Assembly: GCF_052115385.1 (NCBI RefSeq)
Contig: NZ_JBFRGP010000001.1
Location: 372,001-436,000, forward strand
Reading direction: 5' to 3'
Length of the DNA: 64,000 nucleotides
Source of the DNA: Dyella_D sp052115385
GTDB lineage: Bacteria > Pseudomonadota > Gammaproteobacteria > Xanthomonadales > Rhodanobacteraceae
Under the pieces are notes generated by a model. That model had not been told where the DNA came from. It saw nothing but the letters and a program-made list of their open reading frames with translations, and did no database searches. Below are positions 50,014 to 59,436 of the stretch, piece after piece. How positions within the stretch are numbered: position 1 is the stretch's first letter; each line of letters begins with the position of its first letter. The position numbers were made by a program, and so were the translations under genes.

Positions 50014-51960
50014 TCACTGCGCGAGCAGGCGCTCCCGCAAACCCGAATGCCGCAAGGTCAACCGCTGCGTGGCGATCTCGACCACCCGCTCGCCACCGAC
50101 CAGCATGAAACGCCGCCGCGCCCGCGTGATGCCGGTATACAGAAGCTCGCGCGTAAGAATCCCGCTGTCCTGCGCGGGCAGCACCAGGGCGGTGGAGTCG
50201 AACTCCGAACCCTGCGACTTGTGCACGGTCATCGCATAAACCGTCTCCAGCTCGCCCAGCCGCGACGGCAGGATGAAACGCACGCGCACGCCGTCGGGTC
50301 CTTCCGCGGGACCGGCGGCAACGAACGCCACGCGCAGGCGCGGCACGCCATCCTCGCCTGGCATCTGCAGCGCCACGCCCACGTCGCCATTCATCAGGCC
50401 GAGGTTGTAGTCGTTGCGCGTGACCAGCACCGGCCGCCCTTCGTACCAGACGTGGCCGGTATCGATCAGGCGCGCGCGGCCCAGGATCTCCTCGATCTGC
50501 CGGTTGAGTCCTTCGGTGCCGTAGTCGCCGCGCCGCAGTGCGCACAGCAACTGGAAGCGCCCGAACGCTGCGAGCACCTGGTGCGCCCAGGCCTCGTGGG
50601 CGGCATCGCCGGCATCCAGCGCCGGGCGTTCGCGCCGCAGCAACTCCAGATAGTGGCGATAACCCTGCGGTGCGGTGCTATCCGTGGCGAAGCGTTCGCC
50701 GCCGCCGCGCAGCACCAGTTCGGCCAGGTCGGCCTGGTTGGCGGCGTGCGGGAGCCAGGCGATATCGGTACGCGGTGCGGCGAGCAGCGCGCGCAGCGCG
50801 GACAGGTCGCCGGCGTTCACCGCCTGCGCCAGCCGTCCGATCCCGCTGTCCGCGCCGAAGCGATGGCTGTGGCGCAGCATGACTACTTGCTGGTCCAGCG
50901 CCTGCGCATCGGCGGCGGTCCACGCTGCCACTTCGTCGCCGGCCACGTCGTGCAGCCACGCAGCCGTGTCCTGGTCGTAATGGCCGGCCTCGGCACGCCG
51001 GCACAGATCGCCGAGCACCGCGCCGGCTTCCACAGAAGACAACTGGTCCTTGTCGCCGAGCAGCACCAGCCGCGCCGCGGGCGGCAGCGCGGCGAGCACG
51101 GCGGACATCATTTCCAGGTCCACCATCGAGGCTTCGTCGATCACCAGCACGTCCAGCGGCAGCGGATGCGCGGCGTCGTGGCGGAAGCGGCGCGTGTCCG
51201 GACGCGCGCCGAGCAGGCGATGCAGCGTATCCACCTGGGCCGGAATCACGGCGCGCGCGGCTTCGTCCACGTCGAGCCGCGCAAGCTGGCCCTGGATCGA
51301 AGCCTGCAGCCGCGCCGCGGCCTTGCCGGTGGGCGCGGCCAGGCGGATGCGCAGCGGCCGCTCGCCGGCACGCAACTGCAGCGTCTGCAGCAGGCCGAGC
51401 AGGCGCACCACGGTGGTGGTCTTGCCGGTGCCGGGGCCGCCGGTGATCACCGTGAACGCGCCTCGCGCGGCCAGCGCGCAGGCAATGCGGGGCCAGTCGG
51501 GCGCGGCTTCGCCGGGAAACAGGCGGGCCAGTTCCGCGCGCAGATGCGCCGGTGCAGCGTACGGTTGGGCGAGGCGCGTGCGGATCGCCTCGGCCACCTG
51601 GCGTTCGTGGTTCCAGTAGCGGCGCAGGTACAGCCGCGTACCTTCCAGCACCAGCGGCGTGGCGTCGTTAGCGGAGCCGATCCACGACGGCGCGTGCGCT
51701 TCGTCCAGGACCCGCGCCACCGCCTCGCGCCAGGCGGCGGGCCAGGCCTGCTCCTCGGCCAGCGGCTGCCACAGCGACAGGTCCAGGCACAGATGGCCAT
51801 CCGCCACGCGCCGGCTGAGCAGCGCGGCCAGCAGCAGCCAGGCGCCGTCGGTGTCTGCATCGTGCTCGGCGAGAAAGCGCGCGAAGGCGACATCCAGCGG
51901 CCGCAGGCGCTGCTGCTCCTCGGCGGCAAGCAAGGGAGCCAGGCGCGGATCAGGCAGCAT
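50014..51960 (-). CDS. recD: exodeoxyribonuclease V alpha subunit
   Basis: 648 residues. The Superfamily 1B helicase has Walker A TGGPGTGKTTTV (about 173-184), DVLVIDEASMVDLEM, GDKDQLSSVEAGAVLG and the late motif YAMTVHKSQGSEFDS. RecD is the fast 5'-3' helicase of the RecBCD complex. It overlaps the end of recB by 11 bases and is the last gene of the operon. The preceding region to the DUF3103-like gene (49830-50013) shows nothing notable. Confidence 0.95.
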   Translation of the reverse strand: MLPDPRLAPLLAAEEQQRLRPLDVAFARFLAEHDADTDGAWLLLAALLSRRVADGHLCLDLSLWQPLAEEQAWPAAWREAVARVLDEAHAPSWIGSANDATPLVLEGTRLYLRRYWNHERQVAEAIRTRLAQPYAAPAHLRAELARLFPGEAAPDWPRIACALAARGAFTVITGGPGTGKTTTVVRLLGLLQTLQLRAGERPLRIRLAAPTGKAAARLQASIQGQLARLDVDEAARAVIPAQVDTLHRLLGARPDTRRFRHDAAHPLPLDVLVIDEASMVDLEMMSAVLAALPPAARLVLLGDKDQLSSVEAGAVLGDLCRRAEAGHYDQDTAAWLHDVAGDEVAAWTAADAQALDQQVVMLRHSHRFGADSGIGRLAQAVNAGDLSALRALLAAPRTDIAWLPHAANQADLAELVLRGGGERFATDSTAPQGYRHYLELLRRERPALDAGDAAHEAWAHQVLAAFGRFQLLCALRRGDYGTEGLNRQIEEILGRARLIDTGHVWYEGRPVLVTRNDYNLGLMNGDVGVALQMPGEDGVPRLRVAFVAAGPAEGPDGVRVRFILPSRLGELETVYAMTVHKSQGSEFDSTALVLPAQDSGILTRELLYTGITRARRRFMLVGGERVVEIATQRLTLRHSGLRERLLAQ

Positions 51961-54900
51961 CGGCGCGGTCTCCCTCGGCGAACAGCCGGTCCATCGCCTC
52001 GACCAGGCTCAGCGGCAGGCGCTCGTGGTGCACGCCATGGCCGGTGCCATCCAGGCCGCGCAGATACAGATAAAGCACGCCGCCGACATGCCGCTGGTAG
52101 TCGTAATCCGGCAGGCGCGCGCGCAGCTGGCGGTGCAGGGCCAGGGTGTAGATCGCGTACTGCAGGTCGTAGCGTTCGCGCAGCACCGAGTCGCGCGTGG
52201 CCTCCGCGGTGTAAGCCGCGGCATCCGCACCCAGCCGGTTGGATTTGTAGTCGACCACGTAGTAGCGGCCGTCGTGTTCGAACAGCAGGTCGATAAAGCC
52301 CTTGAGCATGCCGTTGAGCCTGTCGTACAGCAGCGGCATGCGCGGACGCCCGTCCAGCGTGTGCGCGGTGACCAGGCGATCCAGTGCGCGCGTATCCACC
52401 TCGCGCACGGCAAACCAGAATTCCAGCTCGGCGCGGTAGCGCGCCGTATCGGTCAGCTCCGCCAGGGCGAGCGCGCGGCCGTCACCCAGCGGCAATCGCG
52501 TGCGCAGCAGCGCCGGCACCCATTGCGCGAGCAGCGCGCTGTGCGCCTGCCAGCCGTGGCGCTGCACGCGGCGTGCGATCAGTTCGGCCAGCGCCTGCGG
52601 ATCGGCCGCGACCTCGGCGAAGCCTTGCTCGGCCGCCCATTCCAGCAGGTCGTGCAGGAAGGTGCCGGCCACGGCGCCGCGCGGGAAGGCGTGGATGCCG
52701 CTGCCCGCGGTGTCGGCGACCGGGGCGGGCTTCTCCGCGCCGGCTTCGGCCAGCACGTCCTGCGCCGGTGTTTCGGGGGCGGCCGGCGCGTCGCCGGAAA
52801 GCTGCGCGTCCTCGTCGTACTTCAGCGCGCTGTAGCTGGCGATCCACCAGCGCTCGCCGGGGCGGCCGGCGTAGGTGCGCGCCGGGCGGGTGTCTTCTTG
52901 CTCGTGCGCGGCGGGCGCGACGAGGCGCGGCGGTGGCGTCTGCGGCAGGCCGTCGACAGCGATGGCGGTGACGCCGCCACGCATGGCCAGCAGCGCGGGA
53001 AGCAGGGCGGACGCTTCGATCGGCGTGCCGCCGGCAAGCAGATAGCCGAACGCGGATTTATGCAGCGACGAGGCTTTCGCATTGCCCACGCTCACGCTGG
53101 CCACGCCGACCCAGCAGGCGTAGCGCGCGCGGGTCAGCGCCACATAGAGCAGGCGCAGGTCTTCCTGCAGGCGTTCGCGTTCGGCCTGGCTCCAGGCCGC
53201 ATCGTCCGGTTCCAGGTCCATATGCGCCTGACCGTCGGCGTCGTGCCAGACGAACAGATCGTCGCGCTTCACCTCCCGCGCGGCACAAACGAACGGCAGC
53301 AGCACCAGCGGATATTCCAGGCCCTTGGACTTATGCACCGTCACCACCTTGACCAGTTCGGCCTCGCTCTCCAGCCGCACGATCTGCTCCTCGGCGGCTT
53401 CGGCCTGGCCTGCGCGCGCCTCGGCGACCTGCTCGGCCAGATGGCGGATCAGCGCATGCTCGCCATCCAGTGCGCCGGCCGCCTGCTGCAGCAGTTCGGC
53501 CAGGTGCAGAAGATTGGTCAGCGCGCGCTCGCCGCCGTCATGCGCCAGCAGCCGTGCGGGCAGGTCGAAGGCGTGCAGCAGGTCGTGCAGCATGGCCAGC
53601 ACGCCGTGGCGGCGCCAGCTCTGCTGCAGTTCGCGCAGGCGTTCGCCGCAGGCTTCCCACCAGCGTTCGTCGGTATTGAGGCGATCGAGTTCGGCTTCGT
53701 CGCGGTCGAGGCTGCGGGTGGCCAGCGCGGCGCGCATGGCGCGATCGGAGCCCGGTTCGGCGCAGGCCTTCAGCCACAGCAGCAGGTCGGCGGCTTCGGG
53801 CGAGCTGAACACCGAATCGCGGTCGGACAGATAGACACTGCGCAGCCCGGACTCGCGCAGCGCCGCGCGCACCATCGCCGCCTCGCGGCCGCTGCGCACC
53901 AGGATGGCGACGTCGCCCGGGGCCAGCGGCTTGAACGGCCGATCCGGTGCAGCGAAGCCGCAGCAGCCTGCGCGCGCCGCATCGAACAATCCGGCCAGCC
54001 ACGCGGCAGCGTGATCGGCCACGCGCTGGCGATACGCGGTGCTGCCCACGTTCTGGCCTTCGTCCAGCAGCGCCAGCTGCAGCGCGGGCAGCGGCGCGCC
54101 GTCGAGCAGCAGGGTAGCCTCGCGGCCGCGTGCCGCGACCGGATGGAAGGGCAGGCCGCGCTCGCCGCGGCCAAACGCGAAGGCGCCTTCGGCGTGGCGA
54201 TCGGCATGCTCGAACACGCGATTGACCGCACTCACCAGGGCCGCGGTGGAGCGATGGTTGGTGCCCAGCGTCCACACCGGCGGCGCCGCGGTTTCGCGTG
54301 CCTGCAGGTAGGTGTGGATATCGGCGCCGCGGAAGGCATAGATCGCCTGCTTGGGATCGCCGATCAGCAGCAGGCCCAGCTCCGCGCGCGCGGCATAGAG
54401 GCGATGGAAGATGCGCCACTGCAGCGGATCGGTGTCCTGGAATTCGTCGATCAGCGCCACCGGGTATTGCGTGGCAATGGTGGCGGCCAGGCGCGCACCG
54501 GCCGGGCCGTGCAGCGCTTCGTCCAGGCGGCGCAGCATGTCGTCGAAGCCGAGCAGGGCGCGGCGGCGCTTGGCCAGGTCGATCCTCTCGGCCACCCATG
54601 GCGTGGCATGGGCGAGGATCAGCGGGCGCGCCAGCTCGAGTTCGGCCGCGCTGGCCAGCAGCGCGTCGATGGCGGCGAACGCGTCGTGCGCCGGCGCGCG
54701 GCGGTTCTTGTTGACCGCACCGTCCAGCCGCGACTGCGCGTAGCGGGCAAGCAGCTTGTCGTCGGCCTCGCCGCCCGCGGCCCAGGCGCGCAGCGCGGCC
54801 AGCTCCGGCGGCAGGCGTTCGGCGGGATAGCTGCGGCCGTTGAGCGCCTTTTCGCGCAGCGTGTCTTCCAGTTGGCGTTCGATGCTTTCGAGATCCGCCA

Positions 54901-55654
54901 GCCACAACGTGCGCGCGCGCTGCAGCGCGGCCTGGGCGCGCGCCAGCGGTGCTTCCAGGATCGCGCGCACGTCCGCCGTTGCCGGCAACGGCTGGCCGTG
55001 CAGGCGCAGGTGGGCGACGTTCTGGCGCAGCAGCGGGCGCAGGCTGTGCTGCAGTTCGCGCGGGTCGCTCCACCAGCGCGCCAGCAGGGCGGCGGCGTCG
55101 CGGCCGAGCGGCAGGCATTGCAGGCGCCAGTAGTCGCGCACCGCTTCGGCCAGCAATTCGCCGTCGTCAGTCTGGATCTGCTGCACGAAGGGATGGCCGC
55201 TGTCGAATGCGTGCTGGGCCAGCATGCGCTGCGCCCAGCCGTGGATGGTGTGCACCGCGGCCTCGTCCATCCATTGCGCGGCCAGTTCGAGCTGGCGCGC
55301 GGCGGCTGCGCGCGCATCGGCGTGCGGGTATTCGGCGATCAGCGCGGCGAGAAACTCGTCCGGCGCCTGCTGTGCGCGAAAGACCGCGGCCGCTTCGGTG
55401 AGGCGCGCGCGGATGCGCTCGCGCAGTTCCGCGGTGGCGGCCTTGGTAAAGGTCAGCACCAGGATCTGCGCCGGCAGCAGCGGCGCGGCGCCGCCATGGC
55501 CAAGCACCAGGCGCAGGTACAGCGCGGCGATGGTCCAGGTCTTGCCGGTGCCGGCGCTGGCTTCGATCAGGCGCACGCCGTGCAGCGGCAGGCGCAGGGG
55601 ATCGAGCGTGGTTGCGCCGGAAGCCATGGCGCCGGGCGGCAGCGCAGTGTTCAT
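51950..55654 (-). CDS. recB: exodeoxyribonuclease V beta subunit
   Basis: 1234 residues. The helicase domain has Walker A EASAGTGKTWTIAALY (31-46), ILVLTFTKAATAELRERI, the Walker B region VALIDEFQDTDPLQW, and VVTVHKSKGLEYPLVLLPF. The C-terminal nuclease has GAVAGTFLHDLLEW and the catalytic VVDYKSNRLG. Both activities look intact. The ATG at 55654 overlaps the recC stop (ATGA). A longer reading through the recC end is out of frame with the true start. Confidence 0.96.
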   Translation of the reverse strand: MNTALPPGAMASGATTLDPLRLPLHGVRLIEASAGTGKTWTIAALYLRLVLGHGGAAPLLPAQILVLTFTKAATAELRERIRARLTEAAAVFRAQQAPDEFLAALIAEYPHADARAAAARQLELAAQWMDEAAVHTIHGWAQRMLAQHAFDSGHPFVQQIQTDDGELLAEAVRDYWRLQCLPLGRDAAALLARWWSDPRELQHSLRPLLRQNVAHLRLHGQPLPATADVRAILEAPLARAQAALQRARTLWLADLESIERQLEDTLREKALNGRSYPAERLPPELAALRAWAAGGEADDKLLARYAQSRLDGAVNKNRRAPAHDAFAAIDALLASAAELELARPLILAHATPWVAERIDLAKRRRALLGFDDMLRRLDEALHGPAGARLAATIATQYPVALIDEFQDTDPLQWRIFHRLYAARAELGLLLIGDPKQAIYAFRGADIHTYLQARETAAPPVWTLGTNHRSTAALVSAVNRVFEHADRHAEGAFAFGRGERGLPFHPVAARGREATLLLDGAPLPALQLALLDEGQNVGSTAYRQRVADHAAAWLAGLFDAARAGCCGFAAPDRPFKPLAPGDVAILVRSGREAAMVRAALRESGLRSVYLSDRDSVFSSPEAADLLLWLKACAEPGSDRAMRAALATRSLDRDEAELDRLNTDERWWEACGERLRELQQSWRRHGVLAMLHDLLHAFDLPARLLAHDGGERALTNLLHLAELLQQAAGALDGEHALIRHLAEQVAEARAGQAEAAEEQIVRLESEAELVKVVTVHKSKGLEYPLVLLPFVCAAREVKRDDLFVWHDADGQAHMDLEPDDAAWSQAERERLQEDLRLLYVALTRARYACWVGVASVSVGNAKASSLHKSAFGYLLAGGTPIEASALLPALLAMRGGVTAIAVDGLPQTPPPRLVAPAAHEQEDTRPARTYAGRPGERWWIASYSALKYDEDAQLSGDAPAAPETPAQDVLAEAGAEKPAPVADTAGSGIHAFPRGAVAGTFLHDLLEWAAEQGFAEVAADPQALAELIARRVQRHGWQAHSALLAQWVPALLRTRLPLGDGRALALAELTDTARYRAELEFWFAVREVDTRALDRLVTAHTLDGRPRMPLLYDRLNGMLKGFIDLLFEHDGRYYVVDYKSNRLGADAAAYTAEATRDSVLRERYDLQYAIYTLALHRQLRARLPDYDYQRHVGGVLYLYLRGLDGTGHGVHHERLPLSLVEAMDRLFAEGDRADAA

Positions 55655-58600
55655 GCGCCGTCCTCCCAGCGCAGGTTCTGCGCCATCGCGCGGTACGGCG
55701 GCAGCCAGCGTTCGAAGCCGGCCTCGAGCATGGCCTCGAAGCTGGGCCAGGCGCGCTGCAGGTAGGGATCTTCGTCCACTTCGGCGAAGCGCTGGCCGCT
55801 GTCGTCGTGGTCGTAGCTCAGGCGCGCGGCGGCGCTGGCGTCGCGGCCTTCGTGCTCGGCCTGGATCCAGGCGAAGGCGCTCTTGCGCGCGATCGGCAGC
55901 GGCGCACGCATACCCTCGCGCAGCGCGTCGAGGATGGCATCCAGCAAGGCGCGCGCCTGCAGCGGATCCAGTGCGGGAAAATACGGCTGCGCATCCGCCG
56001 CCACCACGCGCGTTTCCACCCTCGCGCCGCCGGCATGCGCGAACAGATGCGCGACCCAGGCGGCGATGAGTTTCTCCAGCCGGCGTCCGCGCGGGCGCGC
56101 CAGCAGCGGGCCCTGGATCAGTTCCAGCCGCACGTAGTCGACGCCGGCCTGCGCCGGATCGGGGCGGCGCAGCCCGGTCAGCCAGTCTTCCAGCACCAGG
56201 CCGTGCGCCGCGTGGCGCAGCTCGAACTTGTCGTCCACCCGCGGCCAGCGCCGGTCGGCGGCATGCCAGTGCGCGGCGAGCACGCCGGCTTCGCTGGCGA
56301 TCTTGTCCTGCCACAGCTCGCCGAAACCGCCGGTGGGCAGGCGGCCTTGTTCGCCCAGCCGCTGCACCGCCGCGGCCACCGCGCGCGGCGCGCCGGCAGC
56401 GTCCGCGAGCAGCGCCGCCTGCAGCACGCCGTGGATCGCCTGGTAGCGTTCCAGGCCGTCGAGCGCGAACGGTTCGTCGTTCAGCGTGTCCCCATCCTCG
56501 CCGCCGAAGTGGACCTTGAGGCGCTGGTTGAAGAAATGGCGCACGGGGCGGGCGAGAAAGCTTTGCAGCGCATCCAGCGCGAGCGGGGCCTCGGGCAGCC
56601 AGGGCGCGAGCGGTTCGGGCGCCGCGGCTTGCGTGCCGGGCGCATGCGCGCGCTGCCACTCGTGCGCGTAGGTGAACAGGCGTGGATCGCTGTCCGCACC
56701 GAAGTAGCGCCGGCTGAAGGGCTGCAGCGGATAGTCGGTGGTGAGTGCGTCGAGCAGCTTGCCGTCCGCCACCTGCCAGCCGGCCGCCAGGTAATCGCGC
56801 AACTGGCCCACCAGCACCGATGGCGGCAGCAGCGCGTTGTCGCGCACGCTGCGGCCGACCCAGCTCACGTGCAGGGTGTCGCGCGCGGACAGCAGGGCTT
56901 CCAGGAACAGGTAACGGTCGTCCTCGCGGCGCGAGCGGTCGCCCGGCAAGGCCTGGCCCGGCTGAGCCATCAGGTCGAAATCGGCCGGTGCCTGCTGGCG
57001 CGGGTAATCGCCGTCGTTCATGCCGAGCAGGCAGACCACGCGGAACGGGATCGCGCGCATCGGCATCAAGGTGCCGAAACTCACCGCGCCGCCCATGAAG
57101 CGCTGCGACAGGCGGCTGGCGTCGATGCTTTCCAGCCAGTGCTCGCGCACGATCTCCAGCGGCAGCGGTTCGTCCAGCGCCGCTTCCGCGCAGGCTTCCA
57201 GCCAGGCGTCGAGCGCTTCGTCGAGGCGGCGCAGGCGGTCGCCGTCGGTGTGGTCTTCGCTGTCGAAGAACGCGGCGAGCAGCTCGCGCAGCCGTGTTGC
57301 CCACAACGTGGGCGTGGCCGGCGCGCGCAAGGCATGCCAATGCAGTTCCAGCTGGTCGAGCAGGCGGCTGAGCGGGCCGAGCAGGCTGGCGTCGAGGCCG
57401 CCGACTTCGCCATAGGGCGCCATCTCCTGCCAGCTGTCGCCATGGCCGACCGCGTAGCCGAGCAGCAGCCGGCGCAGGCCGAAGGACCAGCTGTTCTGCG
57501 CCTGCGGCGGCAGGCCCAGGCTTTCCTTCTGCGCGCCGTCCAGGCCCCAGCGGATGCCGGCGCCTTCGATCCAGCGCCGCAAGGTGGGCAGGCCGGCTTC
57601 GTCGATGCCGAAGCGCTGGCGCAGCGCCGGCACCTCGAGCAGGTCGAGGATGTCGCTGACCGTGAAGCGCGACTCCGGCAGCGCCAGCAGATGCTCCAGC
57701 GCCACCAGCAGCGGCGCGGCGCCGCGGTCCGGCTGGTCGGCGACGGCGTAGGGCAGGTAGCGCGGATCGCCGGGCGGGATCCGCCCGAACACCGCCTGCA
57801 CGTGCGGTGCATAGCTCTGGATGTCCGGCACCATCACGATCACGTCGCGCGGCGCCAGCGGGCGGCCTTCGCGCTGGGCCTGCTCGAACAGCGCGAGCAG
57901 GCGGTCGTGCAGGATCTCCACCTCGCGCTGCGCGTTGTGCGCGACGTGGAAGCTCAGCGAGTCGTCGCCTGCGCGCCAGGCTTGTCGCTGCGCCGGATCG
58001 GCGGGCAAGGGTTGCAGGTCGAGCACGGCCTGCTGCACCTGCTGCAGCAGGCTGTCGCGCCCGGGGTCGGCGAACAGGTCGATGCTCGAACCCCAGGCGC
58101 TGAACCGGCGGCGGTAGCGCTCGGGCTGGTCGAAGCTGTCGAGCAGCCGGATGTAATCGCGCCCCTGCTTGCCCCAGGCGGCGAGCAGCGGGTTGGCATG
58201 CAGATGCAGTTCTTCGTAGCGCGGCTGCTCGGGCAGGCCGGGCTTGCCCGGCTGGCGGCGGTGTTCGCCGCGCAGCAGCTCGCGGTCCTCGATGATGTCG
58301 GCCCAGTAGTGGCGGCAGGGATTGGCCACCATCAACAGCACCTGGCTGTGCCGCGCCAGCGCGGTGAGCGCTTCCAGCGTCTGCAGCGGCAGCGAGGAGA
58401 TGCCGAACACCACGATGCGCCGCGGCAGCCGCGCCGGCCGTTCATTCAGCGCCTGCGCGCGCTCGACGAAGGCCACATGCACGGCGGCGCGGTGGCTGTG
58501 GCGAAACGCGTCGCCGACGTCGTCCAGCAGCAAGCGCCACAAGCGCGCCTGCCAGCGCTGCCCCTCCGGCAGCGGCGCGCGCCGGCCGCGCCAGTCGTCG

Positions 58601-59133
58601 GCCAGTTCGTCGACGCCGCGTTCCCAGTCGGCCAGCCAGTGCGCGCGATAGACCTGGTACTGGTCGAACAGGTCGGCGATGCGTGCGGCGAGCTGGTGGC
58701 GCTTGCGCCAGTCGGGCTGCTCGCCGAGGAAGTCGCGCAGCGGGCGGAAATCGGCGTCGTCCAGATGGCGCGGGATCAGCCGCAGCAGCCGCCAGGCCAG
58801 GCGCGACTTGTCGAACGGCGAGGTCGGCGGCACCGCGTCGCGGCCAAGCACGGCGCGATACGCCTCCCATAGAAAGCGCCCGGGCAACTGCACCTGCACC
58901 GCGGCGCTGATCCCCAGGCCACCCGCTTCCGGCGGTCGCGCCAGCGCCAGCTTCAGCCACTGCGCGATGCCGTTGCTCTGCACCAGCATCAGTTCGTCTT
59001 CCAGCGGACGCAGCGGCGTGCGCTGGATCCACGCGGTGAGCAGGTCGCGCAGATCCTCCAGGCGGTTGCCATGGATGACCATCAGGCCCGGTTCGATCGG
59101 CACGTCGAGGGGCAGGGCCAGGGAAGAGGTCAT
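55651..59133 (-). CDS. recC: exodeoxyribonuclease V gamma subunit
   Basis: 1160 residues, the usual size of RecC. N-terminal block MVIHGNRLEDLRDLLTAWI and LMLVQSNGIAQWLKLALA, then the Chi-recognition helicase-like region (QVLLMVANPCRHYWADIIED) and the C-terminal nuclease-like fold without catalytic acid set (WRRARAPSTL-like tail, LRWEDGA end). It is first in the recC-recB-recD operon, the common gammaproteobacterial order minus ptr. The start is the ATG at 59133; longer frames upstream run through hairpin-rich noncoding DNA. Confidence 0.95.
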   Translation of the reverse strand: MTSSLALPLDVPIEPGLMVIHGNRLEDLRDLLTAWIQRTPLRPLEDELMLVQSNGIAQWLKLALARPPEAGGLGISAAVQVQLPGRFLWEAYRAVLGRDAVPPTSPFDKSRLAWRLLRLIPRHLDDADFRPLRDFLGEQPDWRKRHQLAARIADLFDQYQVYRAHWLADWERGVDELADDWRGRRAPLPEGQRWQARLWRLLLDDVGDAFRHSHRAAVHVAFVERAQALNERPARLPRRIVVFGISSLPLQTLEALTALARHSQVLLMVANPCRHYWADIIEDRELLRGEHRRQPGKPGLPEQPRYEELHLHANPLLAAWGKQGRDYIRLLDSFDQPERYRRRFSAWGSSIDLFADPGRDSLLQQVQQAVLDLQPLPADPAQRQAWRAGDDSLSFHVAHNAQREVEILHDRLLALFEQAQREGRPLAPRDVIVMVPDIQSYAPHVQAVFGRIPPGDPRYLPYAVADQPDRGAAPLLVALEHLLALPESRFTVSDILDLLEVPALRQRFGIDEAGLPTLRRWIEGAGIRWGLDGAQKESLGLPPQAQNSWSFGLRRLLLGYAVGHGDSWQEMAPYGEVGGLDASLLGPLSRLLDQLELHWHALRAPATPTLWATRLRELLAAFFDSEDHTDGDRLRRLDEALDAWLEACAEAALDEPLPLEIVREHWLESIDASRLSQRFMGGAVSFGTLMPMRAIPFRVVCLLGMNDGDYPRQQAPADFDLMAQPGQALPGDRSRREDDRYLFLEALLSARDTLHVSWVGRSVRDNALLPPSVLVGQLRDYLAAGWQVADGKLLDALTTDYPLQPFSRRYFGADSDPRLFTYAHEWQRAHAPGTQAAAPEPLAPWLPEAPLALDALQSFLARPVRHFFNQRLKVHFGGEDGDTLNDEPFALDGLERYQAIHGVLQAALLADAAGAPRAVAAAVQRLGEQGRLPTGGFGELWQDKIASEAGVLAAHWHAADRRWPRVDDKFELRHAAHGLVLEDWLTGLRRPDPAQAGVDYVRLELIQGPLLARPRGRRLEKLIAAWVAHLFAHAGGARVETRVVAADAQPYFPALDPLQARALLDAILDALREGMRAPLPIARKSAFAWIQAEHEGRDASAAARLSYDHDDSGQRFAEVDEDPYLQRAWPSFEAMLEAGFERWLPPYRAMAQNLRWEDGA

Positions 59134-59217
59134 GCGGGAATTGTGGCGGACATCGGCGCGGCGGGCGAGTGGTGGCGGCACGCGGCATGCGCTTGCATGG
59201 CCAAGTCCTGAAACGAA

Positions 59218-59249
59218 CATCGCCGCATGCGGTGAGGCATGCGGCGATG
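59218..59249. repeat. perfect 13-bp hairpin
   Basis: CATCGCCGCATGC (59218-59230) pairs with GCATGCGGCGATG (59237-59249) around GGTGAG. No T tract follows on either strand. It lies about 85 bases upstream of recC, within its probable leader. Confidence 0.8.
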
Positions 59250-59305
59250 GGTGTTGCGGGTGAAGCTTGGCAGTGGGCCCACGCGTATGAGTGCGAGGGT
59301 GGTGC

Positions 59306-59336
59306 ATTGTGCGCCAACGTATGTGGTAGGTGTCAA
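59306..59336 (-). promoter_or_regulatory. possible recCBD promoter
   Basis: On the minus strand TTGACA (59331-59336) precedes CACAAT (59306-59311) by 19 bases. AAGTATTGACA, an 11-base string including this box, recurs at 62150-62160 upstream of the receptor gene. The spacing is not ideal. Confidence 0.35.
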
Positions 59337-59368
59337 TACTTTAGTTGCGCGAGCGGTTGCTGTCGGTG

Positions 59369-59402
59369 GTCGTTGCGGACACCGCTGCGTGTCCGCAACG
59401 AC
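59369..59402. repeat. perfect 14-bp hairpin after the receptor gene
   Basis: GTCGTTGCGGACAC pairs with GTGTCCGCAACGAC around CGCTGC. It lies 35 bases past the receptor's stop on that strand and could end its transcript, though no run of T follows. Confidence 0.75.
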
Positions 59403-59436
59403 GTGCATCGGCCATCGCGCGCGACGGTTTTCATGA

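Larger units (their letters stand above)
59134..59436. other. 303-base gap with two perfect hairpins
   Basis: No gene is supported. It holds two strong inverted repeats (59218-59249 and 59369-59402) and a TTGACA-like promoter element on the minus strand (59331-59336). It is the promoter side of recC and the 3' side of the receptor gene. Confidence 0.6.

Noticed and set aside
51659..58872. Very long plus-strand frames opposite recB and recC
   Set aside because: RecB and RecC on the minus strand have full motifs; the plus-strand translations are Gln/Arg/Ala-rich without family features.
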